From Candidatus Acididesulfobacter guangdongensis (lineage in GTDB: Bacteria > SZUA-79 > Acidulodesulfobacterales > Acidulodesulfobacteraceae): 64,000 bases of DNA. The notes beneath the pieces were generated by a model that was not told the DNA's origin, did not search any database, and saw nothing but the letters and a program-made list of their open reading frames with translations. Of this stretch, positions 7,330 through 15,889 are shown in pieces; the first letter of the stretch is position 1, and each line of letters opens with the position of its first letter. The position numbers were made by a program, and so were the translations under genes. The stretch lies in contig SGBC01000003.1 of NCBI GenBank assembly GCA_004195045.1, positions 1 to 64,000 on the forward strand, written 5' to 3'.

Positions 7330-7716
7330 ATGTTCAAATCGAAAAAATTATTTGTAATTTTATTTTTAATCGCCGGTTTTTTATTTTTATTTGGCAACGT
7401 TCAAAAAGCTTCTGCCGTGGAACATTCAAGCGGTATTTTTATTTCGACGCTTCCTCGTATTGCCAATAATAAAATCATAAAAGACTATGGATTTATAGCA
7501 ATAGTCAGAAATGCAGGGAATAACGACATAATGATTAGCGTTAACGGCAATTATACAGAAATGCCGATATTATTCGGCGGTCCGATTCTTCCGGTGAATA
7601 CTTTCAATGTGATAAATCAAAATAAACCTGCCGGCGCTAATGCTTGCATTAACTTGAAATTTCAGCATGGCGATTACGTTTCTTGCGAATACGTAACTCT
7701 TTCATTTAGGAAATAA
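7330..7716 (+). CDS. Small secreted protein, unknown
   Basis: The 128-residue protein has a clear signal peptide (hydrophobic 8-24, cleavage likely after ASA at 29). The mature part is about 99 residues with two Cys (near residues 106 and 118) that could form one disulfide. It is rich in beta-prone residues (FIAIVRN, IMISVNGNY, YVTLSF), so a small beta domain is likely. The ribosome site AAGGAGG is strong. It lies directly behind two operator-like palindromes and 5 nt before the integrase gene, so the two are probably one regulated transcript. No family recognised; exclusion or surface cargo of the element is a guess. Confidence 0.6.
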   Translation: MFKSKKLFVILFLIAGFLFLFGNVQKASAVEHSSGIFISTLPRIANNKIIKDYGFIAIVRNAGNNDIMISVNGNYTEMPILFGGPILPVNTFNVINQNKPAGANACINLKFQHGDYVSCEYVTLSFRK

Positions 7717-7721
7717 ATATC

Positions 7722-8375
7722 ATGCAGGAATCTATCCTATTTTACGAAGAAATTAAAAAAGGCAAAAAATCGGTTTTAAAAGAAACGACTTTAAAGAAGC
7801 CTAATGAAACTATTAAATTTTTCTATAAAGACGAAATTAAGTTATTAATGGAAAATACGGACAACGGTTTTCATAAACTTTTATTTCTTTTTATTTACGA
7901 AACGGGCTCCAGAATATCCGAGGCTCTATCCGTAAAATACTCAGATATAGACGAATCTACATCTAAAGTTAAAATACCGGTTCTTAAACAAAAAAGAAAG
8001 GTATGGAAATTTTTAAAAATTTCAGACAAATTATTGTCTTTAATATTATCAAGACGGTTAAAAGGGTTTGATAAAAACGATTATGTGTTTGCGAGATTTA
8101 AGGGTAAAAGATATATATCAAGACAGGCGGCGGATAGAATCTTTGCTAAATACGTCAAGAATATTTTGGGCAATGGTTATTCCGACAGGGCGCATCTTCA
8201 TGCCTTGCGTCATTCAAGAGCTGTCCACTTGTTGGATAACGGCATGAATATAATGCTATTAAAAAATTTCTTAGGTCATAGCAATATATCTAATACATTG
8301 ATTTATCTTAAATATAGTTCCAAAGATTTGGATAATGCTATAGAGCAGGCTAATAATAATTTGTTTTTTGAATAG
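7722..8375 (+). CDS. Tyrosine recombinase (integrase), short form
   Basis: The 217-residue protein carries the catalytic domain of the tyrosine recombinase family: R64 in TGSRISEAL, H160-x-x-R163 in HALRHSR, H186 in LGHSNIS and nucleophile Y195 in TLIYLKY. It performs site-specific strand exchange. The N-terminal core-binding domain is nearly absent: only about 35 residues precede the catalytic domain, against about 100 in XerC-like enzymes. It lies within 430 bp of the tRNA-Val att repeat and reads toward it, so it may serve integration or excision of the element, although tRNA-directed integrases are usually longer. It could instead be an accessory invertase or resolvase. Confidence 0.8.
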   Translation: MQESILFYEEIKKGKKSVLKETTLKKPNETIKFFYKDEIKLLMENTDNGFHKLLFLFIYETGSRISEALSVKYSDIDESTSKVKIPVLKQKRKVWKFLKISDKLLSLILSRRLKGFDKNDYVFARFKGKRYISRQAADRIFAKYVKNILGNGYSDRAHLHALRHSRAVHLLDNGMNIMLLKNFLGHSNISNTLIYLKYSSKDLDNAIEQANNNLFFE

Positions 8376-8518
8376 CGCAACTTTTGGATTTTATTGATTA
8401 ATCTAGCTATTTGTAACGTATTTGTAATATAAATTTAACCGTTTCGTTATATAATTTTAATAAACTTGCAATATTTCTTTGGTACAATTATCTTTATATT
8501 AATTTAAAGGAGGTTATA

Positions 8519-8752
8519 TTGATGTTTATTGCGGAATTAATTTTTTTTACGGTTGAAATATTTTTCTTGATTTATCTAGTTATAAAGAGAAAAGATATAG
8601 TAAAAGAAATGCGGAAATTACGATTGGAAAGACAGTCGGTTATAAATTTAAAAGAAGCGATAGAAGAAGATTTTATACCGGAAATAGAAATGAGAAAAAA
8701 TAAAATAATCGATGAGTTTACGCAAAAGTTATATAACTATCATTTTAATTAA
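8519..8752 (+). CDS. Small membrane protein with coiled-coil tail, unknown
   Basis: The 77-residue protein has one N-terminal membrane segment (about 3-23) followed by a charged helical tail (KRKDIVKEMRKLRLERQS) likely to form a coiled coil. A perfect AAAGGAGG ribosome site lies 9 nt upstream; the ATG at 8522 is an equal alternative start. It is the last gene of the element, 47 bp before the att repeat. No family recognised. Confidence 0.55.
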   Translation: MMFIAELIFFTVEIFFLIYLVIKRKDIVKEMRKLRLERQSVINLKEAIEEDFIPEIEMRKNKIIDEFTQKLYNYHFN

Positions 8753-8799
8753 AAGTCCGAAAGGAAAAAATATGTAAAAAAAAATTGTACAATATAGGA

Positions 8800-8896
8800 C
8801 ACAGTTTAAAAAATTAACTATTTTAAACCTACCGGAAAGTCTTTATTTATCTGGTAGGCACGGGCGGTCTCGAACCGCCGACCCCTACCGTGTCAA
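8800..8896. repeat. Att-site direct repeat, copy 1 (tRNA-Val 3' end)
   Basis: A 97-bp stretch is identical to 8986-9082. Bases 8852-8896 repeat the last 45 nt of tRNA-Val (minus strand). The rest is sequence downstream of the tRNA, including the inverted repeat GTTTAAAA/TTTTAAAC (8804-8828). Duplication of a tRNA 3' end is the mark left by tRNA-targeted integrases, so this is an attachment site at the edge of the conjugative element. Confidence 0.85.
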
Positions 8897-8907
8897 ATCT
8901 TTTTTAA

Positions 8908-8985
8908 AAAGGCTTTAATCAGGCTATTAAAGATATTGAAGAAGAACTATTGGAATTTGAAAAATCTTTTGACCACAAAAACGAC

Positions 8986-9003
<18 letters not shown>
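8908..9003 (+). pseudogene. C-terminal gene remnant between the att copies
   Basis: A 31-codon open stretch, without a start and preceded by an in-frame TAA at 8905, ends with TAA at 9001-9003 inside repeat copy 2. It encodes a charged helical tail (KDIEEELLEFEKSF...) such as integrases have at their C-terminus. Its stop lies 35 nt beyond the tRNA 3' end, where integrase genes of tRNA-targeted elements often finish. It is likely the scar of an earlier element. Family assignment is inference. Confidence 0.4.
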
Positions 9004-9113
<110 letters not shown>

Positions 9114-9286
9114 ATAAGGAATATAAAATATTTTCGTCTATAAAGAAATGAGAAAAAAATAAATACAATATAACGAATATCTGTAACTATTCTACAAATA
9201 CAATAAATACCAATAAATACAATAAATACTCAATGAATAATAACAACATCAATTTTAAATTAGCAAATTAATTTTGTCAAGTTAAT

Positions 9287-10822
9287 TTATTTTTTTGTTA
9301 ATTTATTTTTTAATGCCAATGCAAAAACAGCGCCAAGCAGTGTCATTATTCCGCCAAACAAAAAAATATAATCATAGGCTGCAACATTTGCAAATCCTTG
9401 AGCTATACGGTCTATCATAATTAATGAAGGATTTTCTCTTAAATGTGAAATAATGCCGGGATTAATTTTATCTAAGATATTTCCTTTTATTTCTCCCATA
9501 AATTCTATAAACAAGTGATTATTATATGTGAGAGTATCGGCATATTTATTTAAATAGAATACCTGTTTAATTACAAGAAGATTATCAAATAATGCAACGC
9601 CGACACCTGCAAATATTCTCATAGTAACAGGGAGCAAAGACGATGCTTCCGGTATAAAAGAGTCCGGCACGGCATTTAATCCTTCGGTCATAATCGGTGC
9701 GTATAAAAAACCAAACCCGATACCCCTCACTATTTCAGGCAAAATTATAGCAGCCAGGTTAGACTGCAGAGATAAATTGCTATACATTAAAAAAGATATA
9801 GCCGATAGAGCCATACCTATTATGATAAGTATTTTATTTCCTGTTTTATTGGACAGTCTTCCTGCTATAGGCGCAAATATAGCTACCGCAATAGCCTGCG
9901 GCATAATAATCAAACCTGCGTTAAACGGAGTGTAGCTCATAACATTTTGCAGATATACCGGAACAAAAAGCATAATTCCGAAAAGCGCCATAGCCCTTAC
10001 TCCGTTTATAAGAGTTATAACTGAAAAATTAAAAAATTTAAATATATTAAAATTAATGAGCGGATGTTTAATAAACGGTTCAACCGCTAAAAATGAAATA
10101 AAACCTATTGCGCTCATAAGTTCGCTTATATGTATAAATGCAGAATTCCATTCTTTAATTTCTCCCTCGTTAAAAACTACCATTAAAAAACCTATGCCAA
10201 TTGAAAAAAGTATAAATCCAATAAAATCAAATTTTCCGCTGTATGTATTTTTGACATAATCGTCTTCTAAAATTATAATAATACCGATTAACGATATAAT
10301 GCCGATGGGTATATTTATAAAGAAAATCCATCTCCATGTGATATATTCAGTAATAAATCCTCCCAGAGTAAGACCCACAGCCGGCGCTACCATGGAACCA
10401 ATTGCCCATATTCCCATGGCCTTCGCTCTTTCATGGGGTTTAAAGATTTTTGACATCAAAGCAAGTCCAAGCGGCATAATACCCGCTCCGCCTATGCCCT
10501 GTAAAATTCTAAAAAATATTAATTCATTTAATGAAAAAGATAATCCGCAAAGAATTGAAGAAAGAACAAATATTATAATGCATATTATCAGAGGAATTTT
10601 AAGGCCGAATTTTTTTATGACATATATCATAGGCATAATAAAAATTGCCGATGAAATAGTGTAAGCTATCATAATCCAATTAGTATTGGTAAGATTTTCT
10701 CCCAGAGACGACATGATGCGTGGTATGGCGATAGTAACAATGCTCATATCAAGCATTACCATAAAATAAAATGATACAATCAGAGCGAGTATTAAATACT
10801 TATATGATTTTGTATATTCCAT
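9287..10822 (-). CDS. DHA2-family (EmrB/QacA) MFS multidrug exporter
   Basis: The 511-residue protein has about 14 hydrophobic segments, the usual number for the DHA2 group. Motif D1 reads LDMSIVTIAIPRI in helix 1, motif A-like charges follow helix 2, and the antiporter motif C region reads APAVGLTLGGF in helix 5. Proton-driven export of drugs or bile-type compounds across the inner membrane is expected. The gene is alone on the minus strand. No membrane-fusion (EmrA) partner is adjacent, so it may act as a single-component pump. The substrate cannot be read from sequence. Confidence 0.85.
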   Translation of the reverse strand: MEYTKSYKYLILALIVSFYFMVMLDMSIVTIAIPRIMSSLGENLTNTNWIMIAYTISSAIFIMPMIYVIKKFGLKIPLIICIIIFVLSSILCGLSFSLNELIFFRILQGIGGAGIMPLGLALMSKIFKPHERAKAMGIWAIGSMVAPAVGLTLGGFITEYITWRWIFFINIPIGIISLIGIIIILEDDYVKNTYSGKFDFIGFILFSIGIGFLMVVFNEGEIKEWNSAFIHISELMSAIGFISFLAVEPFIKHPLINFNIFKFFNFSVITLINGVRAMALFGIMLFVPVYLQNVMSYTPFNAGLIIMPQAIAVAIFAPIAGRLSNKTGNKILIIIGMALSAISFLMYSNLSLQSNLAAIILPEIVRGIGFGFLYAPIMTEGLNAVPDSFIPEASSLLPVTMRIFAGVGVALFDNLLVIKQVFYLNKYADTLTYNNHLFIEFMGEIKGNILDKINPGIISHLRENPSLIMIDRIAQGFANVAAYDYIFLFGGIMTLLGAVFALALKNKLTKK

Positions 10823-10914
10823 TGAAATATATTAAGTTAAAATAAGATAAAAGAATAACTATTAATTAAGAACAGCAGCAATAAAAAGAACAGCTTTATT
10901 TAATAAATAATAGT

Positions 10915-11070
10915 TAAATAATTAAATTAAACAATTAAACAATTAAACAAAATAGTTAAACGATTAAACAATTAAGCAATAAAGTAATAAAACAATTAGG
11001 TAATACAAAAACAATTAAATAACTAAATAACTAAATAATTAAATAACTAAATAATTAAATACTAAATAAT
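10915..11070. repeat. Degenerate microsatellite tract
   Basis: About 155 bp of 8-9 bp units based on CAATTAAA and, further on, TAACTAAA/TAATTAAA. The copies drift, so this is slippage-type repeat DNA and not a CRISPR array or iteron set. Confidence 0.6.
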
Positions 11071-11261
11071 TAAAATCTGTATGATTACATCATCGTAATA
11101 TAGCATACTAAATAAATATTATTATATTATAATGACTTTAAAGTCATTAAGTCAATCTAAAAAATATTAATCTAAAAATAAAACAACTTAAGTCGTATTG
11201 TTTTAAGGCATATTTCTCAAAATATATTTAAGATTTAAAAATTTAAAAAGAATTAAATAAA

Positions 11262-11302
11262 AATATGACAAAATGGCAGATATTTTGACAAAATGTCATA
11301 TT
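11262..11302. promoter_or_regulatory. Direct and inverted repeat upstream of the sulfur genes
   Basis: TGACAAAATG occurs at 11266-11275 and 11286-11295, 20 bp apart (two helical turns). The block is bounded by the inverted arms AATATGACA/TGTCATATT. It contains a TTGACA (11285-11290) that could be a -35 box, though no good -10 follows at 17 bp. It lies 248 bp before the DsrE-like gene. A binding site for a dimeric regulator of the sulfur genes is inferred. Confidence 0.35.
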
Positions 11303-11549
11303 AAATTAAAAAATAAAAGATTATAGCAGAACTATTAATTTTAATAATTATTTAATTTATTGAGAATAATCAATAACGGCAAAAGATTACAAACACAGTT
11401 AATAAATTTAAGATAAAATATTACATTAGGCATATTTTTTGCAACAGCAATATCTAAATAATTAGCGGCAAAATAGCAGTAAATTGTAAATAGTTTAAAA
11501 CAAAATAGCATTAAATAATTCAACACAACAAAATAATAGGGGGTTATGT

Positions 11550-11948
11550 ATGAGTGAATTTAACAAGTTGGCAATTATACTTGAATCTGAAGATTATGAA
11601 AAAGCGCATGTTGCAGCTATGATAGCTTCAGTAGCTGCCGTTTCGTCCATTGAGGTATCAATATTTGTAACCATGAATGCTATCTACAATTTTTTGAAAG
11701 TAAATGTAAAAGAAAATAAATTCACAGGCGGTAAAATATTTGAGAAATTGAAAGAGAAAAAAGCGCAAATGTTTTATGATATGCTTGATCAGGCTAAAAT
11801 GTTCGGAGGATTAAAAATTTATGCCTGTTCTATGGTTATGGATTTACTTGATTTAAAAAAAGAGGATCTTATAGATATTATAGACGATCATCTTGGACTT
11901 GCAGCTTTTCTCGGTATTATGGAAGGAGCGCAGACAATTACTTTTTAA
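11550..11948 (+). CDS. DsrE/DrsH-family sulfur-carrier protein
   Basis: The 132-residue protein fits the DsrE-like (DrsH/peroxiredoxin-like) family in length and pattern: an N-terminal strand KLAIILES, an Ala-rich helix AAMIASVAAVSS, a strand EVSIFVTMNA and the family motif KIYACSMVMDLLDLKKEDL with C93 as the likely persulfide-carrying Cys. Such proteins relay sulfane sulfur together with TusA, whose gene follows at 151 bp, and near SQR. The ribosome site is GGGGG, 8 nt upstream of the ATG. The hydrophobic first helix region may also associate with the membrane, as in DsrE2 proteins, but the protein is shorter than those. Confidence 0.8.
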   Translation: MSEFNKLAIILESEDYEKAHVAAMIASVAAVSSIEVSIFVTMNAIYNFLKVNVKENKFTGGKIFEKLKEKKAQMFYDMLDQAKMFGGLKIYACSMVMDLLDLKKEDLIDIIDDHLGLAAFLGIMEGAQTITF

Positions 11949-12099
11949 TTTTATAAATTTTGAGTTATACTGTTAAGTATAGTGTTATATAATATTAAAA
12001 TTAGTTTTATATTAAAAAATGTTTTTAATATAGAAATATAGAAATATAGAAATATATAAATCTAAAAAAAATAAAAATATAACGAATGGAGGTTTTTTC

Positions 12100-12354
12100 A
12101 TGGCAGATTTAAAGGATATTAAAGCTGATGTTGTAGTTGATGCAAGAGGCACATATTGCCCGGGACCATTAATGGAATTAATTAAAGAAATGAGACAGCA
12201 GCCGGTGGGTGCGGTCATAGAGGTTATATCCGGAGATGCCGGAAGCGCTAAAGATGTTCCTGAGTGGCTAAAAAAAGTTAATCAGGAATTTTTAGGCGTG
12301 TTAGAAGAAAATAACTACTGGAGAATTTTCGCAAAAAAAACAAAAGAAATGTAA
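12100..12354 (+). CDS. tusA: TusA-family sulfurtransferase
   Basis: The 84-residue protein is a full TusA domain: strand VVVDARGTYCPGPLMEL with the catalytic C20 in the CPGP motif, then GAVIEVISGDAGSAKDVPEWLKK and a C-terminal strand. TusA carries protein-bound persulfide between sulfur-oxidising or thiolation enzymes in the cytoplasm. Together with the DsrE-like gene upstream and the SQR gene 188 bp downstream it suggests a sulfane-sulfur trafficking set and not the tRNA-thiolation role alone. A strong GGAGG ribosome site precedes the ATG. Confidence 0.9.
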   Translation: MADLKDIKADVVVDARGTYCPGPLMELIKEMRQQPVGAVIEVISGDAGSAKDVPEWLKKVNQEFLGVLEENNYWRIFAKKTKEM

Positions 12355-12542
12355 ATTTAAAAATGCAGATTAAATAAAAATTGAAATATGTTAAATAAAA
12401 ATTTAGTTCTAATAAATAAAAGCGCAGGTCAGATAATAAGATAGATTGATTTAGATTTATTTAAATTTATTAAATAAGATTAAATAAAATAAACAGCAGT
12501 TAAAGAAATTTAAAAAAATTTAAAAGCAAAACGGAGGACATC

Positions 12543-13682
12543 ATGTCAAAAAGGGTTGTAATTGTAGGCGGTGGAGTAGGCGGGACTATCATAGCGAATC
12601 TTCTTGCTAAAAAAATGAGACAGGAAGTCAAAAAAGGCGACGTTATTATAGACGTTGTTTCAGATAGCCCTATTCATTTTTATCAGCCGGGTTTACTTTA
12701 TATGCTTATAGGACTTAAAAATCAGGAGGAACTTACAAGGGACGAACGAAAACTTCTTGACCCTATGGTTGAGTTACATCTTCACCCTGCCGTGAAAATT
12801 GATAAGGATAAAAACGAAGTTCATTTAAAAAACGGAGTAATTTTAAGTTATGACATATTAGTTATCGCCACCGGTTCAAAACCGGCTCCTGAAGTAATTC
12901 CCGGATTGAGAGAAGGCGGCAACTGGTTTTACGAATTAGACGCATGTCTTAAATTAAGGCATGAACTTATGAATTTTAAAGGCGGTAAGATAGTTCTCGC
13001 TATCGGTTTGCCCCATAAATGCCCCGTTGCTCCTTTAGAAGTAACGTTTATGCTTGATGACTGGTTTAGACAGAAAGGCGTGAGAGATAAGGTTGAATAT
13101 ACCTATACATATCCTATCGGGAGATTGCACGGTCTGGAATCGGTTGCTAATTTTGCGGCTAAAACGTTTCCCGAAAGAAATATAAAGTCTGAAACGCTGT
13201 TTAATATGAAAGAAGTTGACGTCAACAAAAAAACTATAACGAGTTTAGAAGGCGTTAGTTTGAAATACGACCTTTTAATTACCATTCCGCCGCATAAAGG
13301 CGCTCAAGTTATAGAGGATTCCGGACTTGGTCAGAACGGGTTCATACCGACGGACAGATATACGCTAAAAATGGAAGGAAGCAATAACGTTTATGTTGTG
13401 GGCGATACTACCAATCTTCCTATCAGCAAAGCAGGTTCAACCGCCCATTTTGAATCAGATATCATCGTTGAGAATATAGCTTCCGAAATAAGAGACGGCT
13501 TAACCCCGTTCAGATATGACGGAAAGGTATTCTGCTTTATCGAAACAAGTCTGACGAAAGGCACTTATATAATGTTTGATTATAATAATCCGCCGAATGT
13601 TGTTCCTCCTTCATCTCTTATACACTGGTTTAAATTAACCTATAATAAAGTTTACTGGCTGACCCCTATGGGTATCCTGTAA
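12543..13682 (+). CDS. sqr: Sulfide:quinone oxidoreductase family flavoprotein
   Basis: The 379-residue protein has an N-terminal FAD motif VVIVGGGVGGT (5-15), a second dinucleotide region VIATGSKPAPEVIPG, and the terminal FAD motif NNVYVVGDTTNLP. Three Cys stand where SQR enzymes have their three redox Cys: C135, C160 (LPHKCPVAPLE) and C331 (GKVFCFIE). The C-terminus is amphipathic (SSLIHWFKLTYNKVYWL), as for monotopic membrane binding. The expected reaction is sulfide oxidation to sulfane sulfur with quinone reduction. The TusA/DsrE neighbours would accept the sulfur. The subtype (I-VI) is not decided here. Confidence 0.85.
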   Translation: MSKRVVIVGGGVGGTIIANLLAKKMRQEVKKGDVIIDVVSDSPIHFYQPGLLYMLIGLKNQEELTRDERKLLDPMVELHLHPAVKIDKDKNEVHLKNGVILSYDILVIATGSKPAPEVIPGLREGGNWFYELDACLKLRHELMNFKGGKIVLAIGLPHKCPVAPLEVTFMLDDWFRQKGVRDKVEYTYTYPIGRLHGLESVANFAAKTFPERNIKSETLFNMKEVDVNKKTITSLEGVSLKYDLLITIPPHKGAQVIEDSGLGQNGFIPTDRYTLKMEGSNNVYVVGDTTNLPISKAGSTAHFESDIIVENIASEIRDGLTPFRYDGKVFCFIETSLTKGTYIMFDYNNPPNVVPPSSLIHWFKLTYNKVYWLTPMGIL

Positions 13683-13818
13683 TTGAGCCGGAATAAATAA
13701 TTAAGAAGCATAAACCGGAAACCGGTTCGCAGAAGCAGCACAAGAAGCATTCAGTGTTATAAACAGCAGAAGCGGTTTTCGGTTATGTTCCAACTAACTT
13801 ACGATTTTGGAGGCAATT

Positions 13819-14931
13819 ATGGCTGAAAAAGAAAAAATAGATGCCGCATCGGTACTTATCAGAAAACTTGAAGAGAAGCCCGAAGCGTTAAATCATTTAT
13901 TAAATATTATAGACAGATTAGATGCAATAGACGATATTACCGCTATATTAACCGCAGGAAAAGATTCGGCTACCGATGCCATGATTCAGCGCTTAGCCGA
14001 TAACGTTACGACCGGTTTTTCGGTGATGGACAGTTTTTCAGGCGAAGAGCAGCTTTCTATGATTAGAACTGCCGGAGATAAGTCGTCAAGTATTAAAAGC
14101 GCTATAGAGACATTAGATGAATTAGAACGTTCAGGCACGCTGCAGACACTAAAAGAAATGGGCAATCTCGCTGCAAGTTTTACAAAAGGTTCAACGGATA
14201 TGATGATTGAAAGAATGGCATCAACGGCTGAAAAACTGACGGAAGTTGCAAGCGTATTGACGGAAGATAATATGTCAAATCTAGTTAAAAAAGCAGCTAT
14301 GGTTTCTCAGTCTTTAGAATCATCCCTGTCTAAGATTGACGAATTAGAACGTTCGGGAACTCTCCAGACTTTAAAAGAAATGGGTGACTTTGTTGCCGGT
14401 TTTGCTAAAGGCACCACGGATATGATGATTGAAAGAATGGCATCTACGGCGGAAAAACTCACGGAATTATCCACGCTTGTTTTAGATTATGATTTAAAGC
14501 CTCTTTTGGATGCCGCCCAATCGTTAAATGACAGCGGCACTATTCCAGAACTTATCGATTTTGCAAACGCATTGGCCGGCGCAAGAAAAATGATGACGGA
14601 CGGGCTTCTTGACAGAATAGTACAGGGAGGCGAATCTTTTATTGAAGCGGTATTGACTCAGGTGAATATCAAAGAGCTCATTAAATCTTTTGACAACTCG
14701 ATGGTTGATACGATAGAAGAAGAAAAACAGGATAAATATCAGAAGAAAGGAGGGATATTATCTTTATATTCGCTGACTAAAGACCAGGATATTATGCACG
14801 GACTTAAGTTTATGATGATTTTATCTAAAAATTTAGCTAAAGAACTCAAAACTCATGGAAAAGATATATATAATAATATTCCTAATATAGTATCTGCGGA
14901 AGAAAAAATTGAGCATAACGATTATAATTAA
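13819..14931 (+). CDS. DUF1641 protein with an internal 74-residue duplication
   Basis: The 370-residue, helix-rich soluble protein ends in a DUF1641-type region (DQDIMHGLKFMMILSKNLAKEL, near 320-345). DUF1641 genes commonly sit beside SQR-like flavoproteins or formate dehydrogenases; the function is unknown. Residues 100-142 and 174-216 are near-identical repeats (LDELERSGTLQTLKEMG..., ending MMIERMASTAEKLTE) with a 74-residue period, so the protein is about twice the usual family size. The start is the ATG at 13819, 5 nt after GGAGG at 13809-13813; the TTG at 13807 overlaps that site and is unlikely. It lies 136 bp after sqr. Confidence 0.75.
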   Translation: MAEKEKIDAASVLIRKLEEKPEALNHLLNIIDRLDAIDDITAILTAGKDSATDAMIQRLADNVTTGFSVMDSFSGEEQLSMIRTAGDKSSSIKSAIETLDELERSGTLQTLKEMGNLAASFTKGSTDMMIERMASTAEKLTEVASVLTEDNMSNLVKKAAMVSQSLESSLSKIDELERSGTLQTLKEMGDFVAGFAKGTTDMMIERMASTAEKLTELSTLVLDYDLKPLLDAAQSLNDSGTIPELIDFANALAGARKMMTDGLLDRIVQGGESFIEAVLTQVNIKELIKSFDNSMVDTIEEEKQDKYQKKGGILSLYSLTKDQDIMHGLKFMMILSKNLAKELKTHGKDIYNNIPNIVSAEEKIEHNDYN

Positions 14932-15324
14932 TTTAATACTGTTTTATATTTTATATTAAAATAAATAAAAATTTAACACAAAAAAATTAATATAATTTAT
15001 CAGAAATTAAGTAAGAGCTACTCCCTACTATTATTGTTGCGGGAGTAGCTCACCTTTTTATAATTATTTTTGTTGCATCTGTATATAATTTAATTGATTT
15101 AGCGTAACGATAGCGTAGCAGTTAGCATAATAATTACTGACACTCAATTTCGCCGTCTTCGTTAACGGTAACATAGTTGAATTGTGAACTTATAATATAT
15201 TTCTCTTTATAGTATACAACGACAATAAATATTAAAAATAATTTAACATTGCAATTGCAATAGATATAAAAATGTAATATTATATTATCAATAACAATTA
15301 GTAATATAATGGCGATGATAAACC
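14932..15324. other. Intergenic region before tRNA-Val(CAC)
   Basis: Apart from the hairpin at 15015-15051, I see a possible minus-strand small frame. It has a hydrophobic stretch, ends ...VNEDGEIECQ and has a TTA stop complement at 15134-15136, but no ATG and no ribosome site, so it may be a decayed small membrane protein. No RNA family is recognised. Confidence 0.35.
15015..15051 (+). terminator. Strong hairpin after the sulfur genes
   Basis: A perfect 11-bp stem (GAGCTACTCCC with its complement at 15041-15051) and a 15-nt loop, followed by ACC and five T. It lies 84 nt after the DUF1641 stop and probably terminates the sulfur transcript. Confidence 0.65.
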
Positions 15325-15399
15325 GGGCGCATAACTCAGGGGTAGAGTGCTACCTTCACACGGTAGAAGCCGGCGGTTCGAGACCGTCTGCGCCCACCA
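15325..15399 (+). tRNA. tRNA-Val (anticodon CAC)
   Basis: The 75-nt gene has an encoded CCA. The acceptor stem GGGCGCA pairs with TGCGCCC, the anticodon stem is CTACC/GGTAG with loop TTCACAC (CAC, reads GUG), and the T-loop is GGTTCGAGACC. It shares the anticodon-stem and T-arm sequence with the tRNA-Val at 9038-9113. No att duplication is seen near it. Confidence 0.95.
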
Positions 15400-15660
15400 C
15401 TTAAAAACCTTGTAAATCCTTTTTTTCACCGACGGAAAAGTCAGGTCGTTACTTTTTATTAAAATAGATATTCTATATTAGTATTTTATGTTATATTATA
15501 TGAAAAGGTAAATTATAACCAAAAAGTGTCTTAATTTACTCCAACAATATGGGGGTTAGACCATTGATAATTTCATAGGAAGTATACTGCACTCATTTGT
15601 CAAGACCGATTTTTTATTTTCTTACTTCCTTTTTTTTAATTCTTTTTCATTATCATTTTA

Positions 15661-15822
15661 ATTATAATTAAATTTATTATTTTTAATTTATTATTTTTAA
15701 TTTGCTAATTTTTTAATCTTTTTTCATTATTTTTCTTATTAGCTAATAAGAAAAAATTTTAACAGATTTTTGTAATTATTGTAATGCGGAAGTTCAATTT
15801 TAAAAAAGCTGTCTTAATTTAT
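15661..15822. repeat. Long inverted-repeat arm A (partner at 18534-18678)
   Basis: This block matches the reverse complement of 18534-18678 at roughly 85-90% by eye, with a 17-bp local duplication (TTTATTATTTTTAA units) in this arm. It contains the perfect 16-bp palindrome CTTATTAGCTAATAAG (15735-15750) and ends 67 bp before the secreted-protein start, just ahead of CTTATAAT, a possible -10 box. A shared promoter/operator is the simplest reading. Confidence 0.75.
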
Positions 15823-15889
15823 GGGTTTCTTATAATTTTAAGCGAAATAAACGAAAAATAATAAAATAAAAGATAGAGGAATACTAATT

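Larger units (their letters stand above)
10823..11549. other. 727-bp AT-rich intergenic region between divergent genes
   Basis: The region separates the minus-strand exporter from the plus-strand DsrE-like gene. From 10915 to 11070 it is a degenerate run of short units (ATTAAACA, then AAATAACT) with no coding potential. At 11262-11302 it holds a regulatory-looking repeat, listed separately. The rest is low-complexity AT. A 61-codon minus frame at 11341-11526 has no ribosome site and is not called. Confidence 0.6.

Noticed and set aside
8852-8896. Second tRNA-Val gene
   Set aside because: Only the 3' 45 nt are present; the acceptor 5' strand, D arm and 5' half of the anticodon stem are missing, so it is an att remnant.
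10915-11070. Regular short repeats resembling a CRISPR array
   Set aside because: Units of 8-9 bp drift gradually with no spacers, and no cas gene is present.
11341-11526. 61-codon minus-strand frame upstream of the DsrE-like gene
   Set aside because: No ribosome site, start is not positioned by any promoter, and the hydrophobic composition is expected from AT-rich DNA.
14932-15324. Riboswitch or structured RNA ahead of the tRNA
   Set aside because: Only one clear hairpin (15015-15051) with a short T-run after it; best explained as a terminator.
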